The notes under the pieces: generated by a model
Told to the model about the DNA's origin: nothing
Databases searched by the model: none
The model's input: the letters and a program-made list of their open reading frames with translations, nothing else
From: Bacteroidota bacterium
GTDB taxonomy: Bacteria > Bacteroidota > Bacteroidia > Bacteroidales > FEN-979
Length of the DNA: 64,000 nucleotides
Assembly: GCA_026391735.1 (NCBI GenBank)
Contig: JAPLDL010000015.1
Location: 1 to 64,000, forward strand
Reading direction: 5' to 3'
Program-made: the position numbers and the translations under genes
Shown here: piece after piece, positions 63,158 to 64,000 of the stretch
Layout: each line of letters begins with the position of its first letter
Position numbering within the stretch: the stretch's first letter is position 1

Positions 63158-64000
63158 TCAAAGGTTAAAGGATGCACTGATTACTTCTGCCGAGTTCCCT
63201 CCGATATATGCATTGAATTCACCGGGTTCCCAGTATTTTTTCAAATCAGGATGATAAAACGAAAGATCGTCCCGGCTTAAACTGAACGAAACATTTACCG
63301 TTTCGCCTTTCTTTATTAAAAGCTTTTTAAACCCCTTGAGTTCTTTCAGAGGCCTGGTGATAGTGCCGACTTTGTCCTGAATATACAGCTGAACAATTTC
63401 TTGTCCGTCCTTTTCACCTGAATTTGTGACGTTCGCGGTAATCGTGATACGGTCCCCCTCAACGATTGTTTTTATACCTGAGTATGTAAATCTGGTATAG
63501 CTCAGGCCGAAACCGAAAGGATACAAGGGTGTATTGGGGCAATCGAGGTACCTGGAAACATATTTCTCATCGGGTCGGTCGTTACTAAAAGGTCTCCCGG
63601 TGTTTTTTGCATTATAGTACACGGGTATCTGCCCGGCATTCCTTGGAAAGCTCATCGTGATCTTTCCCGAGGGATTTACATCGCCTGACAGGATGTCGGC
63701 AATACCATTACCGGCTTGTGTGCCTCCGAACCAGGTTTCAAGGATTGCTGGTGCGATCTGCTCGAGCCTGCTGATAGCCAGGGGACGACCATTGAAAAGC
63801 ACGACGGTTGTTGGCTTTCCGGCTTTTATAATGGCTTCGGCAAGAGTGTACTGTTCACCCGGAAGGTCGATATTCGTACGGGAGGCTGCCTCACCGCTCA
63901 TATCGCGGCTTTCACCCAGAGCCAGGATAACGAAATCTGACTCCCTGGCTGCCTTCACGGCAGCTTCAATCCCGCTCACCTGGCTGTCGCTGATGTTACA
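63158..64000 (-). CDS. GH3 beta-glucosidase, C-terminal part; 5' end outside window
   Basis: The minus-strand frame is open to the end of the window, so at least 280 residues of a longer protein are visible; the GTG at 63979 is not the start. It shows the C-terminal alpha/beta sandwich of GH3 (FVILALGESRDMSGEAASRTNIDLPGEQ; VVLFNGRPLAI; ETWFGGTQAGNGIADILSGDVNPSGKITMSFPR; LYPFGFGLSYTRFTYS). A terminal fibronectin-like domain follows. The nucleophile domain is not visible. It probably hydrolyses sophorose or short beta-linked glucosides in the periplasm. It is the first visible gene of the six-gene operon running to 50535. Confidence 0.88.
   Translation of the reverse strand, partial: CNISDSQVSGIEAAVKAARESDFVILALGESRDMSGEAASRTNIDLPGEQYTLAEAIIKAGKPTTVVLFNGRPLAISRLEQIAPAILETWFGGTQAGNGIADILSGDVNPSGKITMSFPRNAGQIPVYYNAKNTGRPFSNDRPDEKYVSRYLDCPNTPLYPFGFGLSYTRFTYSGIKTIVEGDRITITANVTNSGEKDGQEIVQLYIQDKVGTITRPLKELKGFKKLLIKKGETVNVSFSLSRDDLSFYHPDLKKYWEPGEFNAYIGGNSAEVISASFNL

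Overview
The window looks like a chromosomal segment of a Bacteroidota bacterium, probably an uncultured or little-studied relative of the Bacteroidales or Ignavibacteria-like lineages. The evidence is a giant PKD-repeat protein with a gliding/T9SS type B C-terminal domain followed by a PorP/SprF protein, two FISUMP-domain surface proteins, Bacteroidota-style lipoproteins, and several promoter -7 boxes of the form TAnnTTTG. GC content is moderate except for one AT-rich gene near 43 kb. No rRNA, transposase or CRISPR array was seen. All motif, heme and repeat counts were made by eye.

Layout. 1-11.7 kb: the tail of an unrecognised gene, a small lipoprotein, then the 2,948-aa PKD protein and its PorP/SprF partner. 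11.7-21.4 kb: TCA-cycle genes (icd on -, aconitase and citrate synthase on +) around a 1,540-aa acyl-CoA-synthetase-like fusion protein ending in a GNAT domain. 21.4-26.1 kb: an SDR, then a DUF1214 / sulfotransferase / SDR operon and a small Cys-containing exported protein.

26.2-37.2 kb is the most striking region. A tightly packed, partly overlapping seven-gene operon encodes a di-heme b-type membrane cytochrome, a membrane-anchored Fe-S/flavin oxidoreductase with unusual three-Cys cluster motifs, a 20-heme and a 31-heme c-type cytochrome, an outer-membrane beta-barrel, a geranylgeranyl-reductase-family flavoprotein and a class I isoprenoid-synthase-like protein. An exported lipoprotein with an OB-like domain diverges from it. 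The first five genes have every layer needed for a quinone-to-cell-surface electron conduit. The last two suggest a dedicated isoprenoid or quinone modification.

37.3-44.1 kb: two tail-to-tail FISUMP proteins, one with 13 fibronectin-like 97-aa repeats, and tRNA-Pro(GGG). 44.2-50.2 kb: a GluR0-like ligand-gated K+ channel, thioredoxin reductase and PurL. PurL carries in-frame short tandem repeats related to repeats found between genes.

50.5-64.0 kb: a minus-strand carbohydrate operon (GH3, GH144, a six-hairpin glycosidase-like protein with carbohydrate-binding modules, a GPH-type transporter, a GH35-like protein and a GH94 protein). It reads best as a beta-1,2-glucan/sophorooligosaccharide utilisation locus: exported endo-glucanase and accessory enzymes, import by the transporter, then cytoplasmic phosphorolysis and transglycosylation. 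Two arrays of the same 8-bp repeat family lie in opposite orientation on either side of the GH35-GH94 pair.
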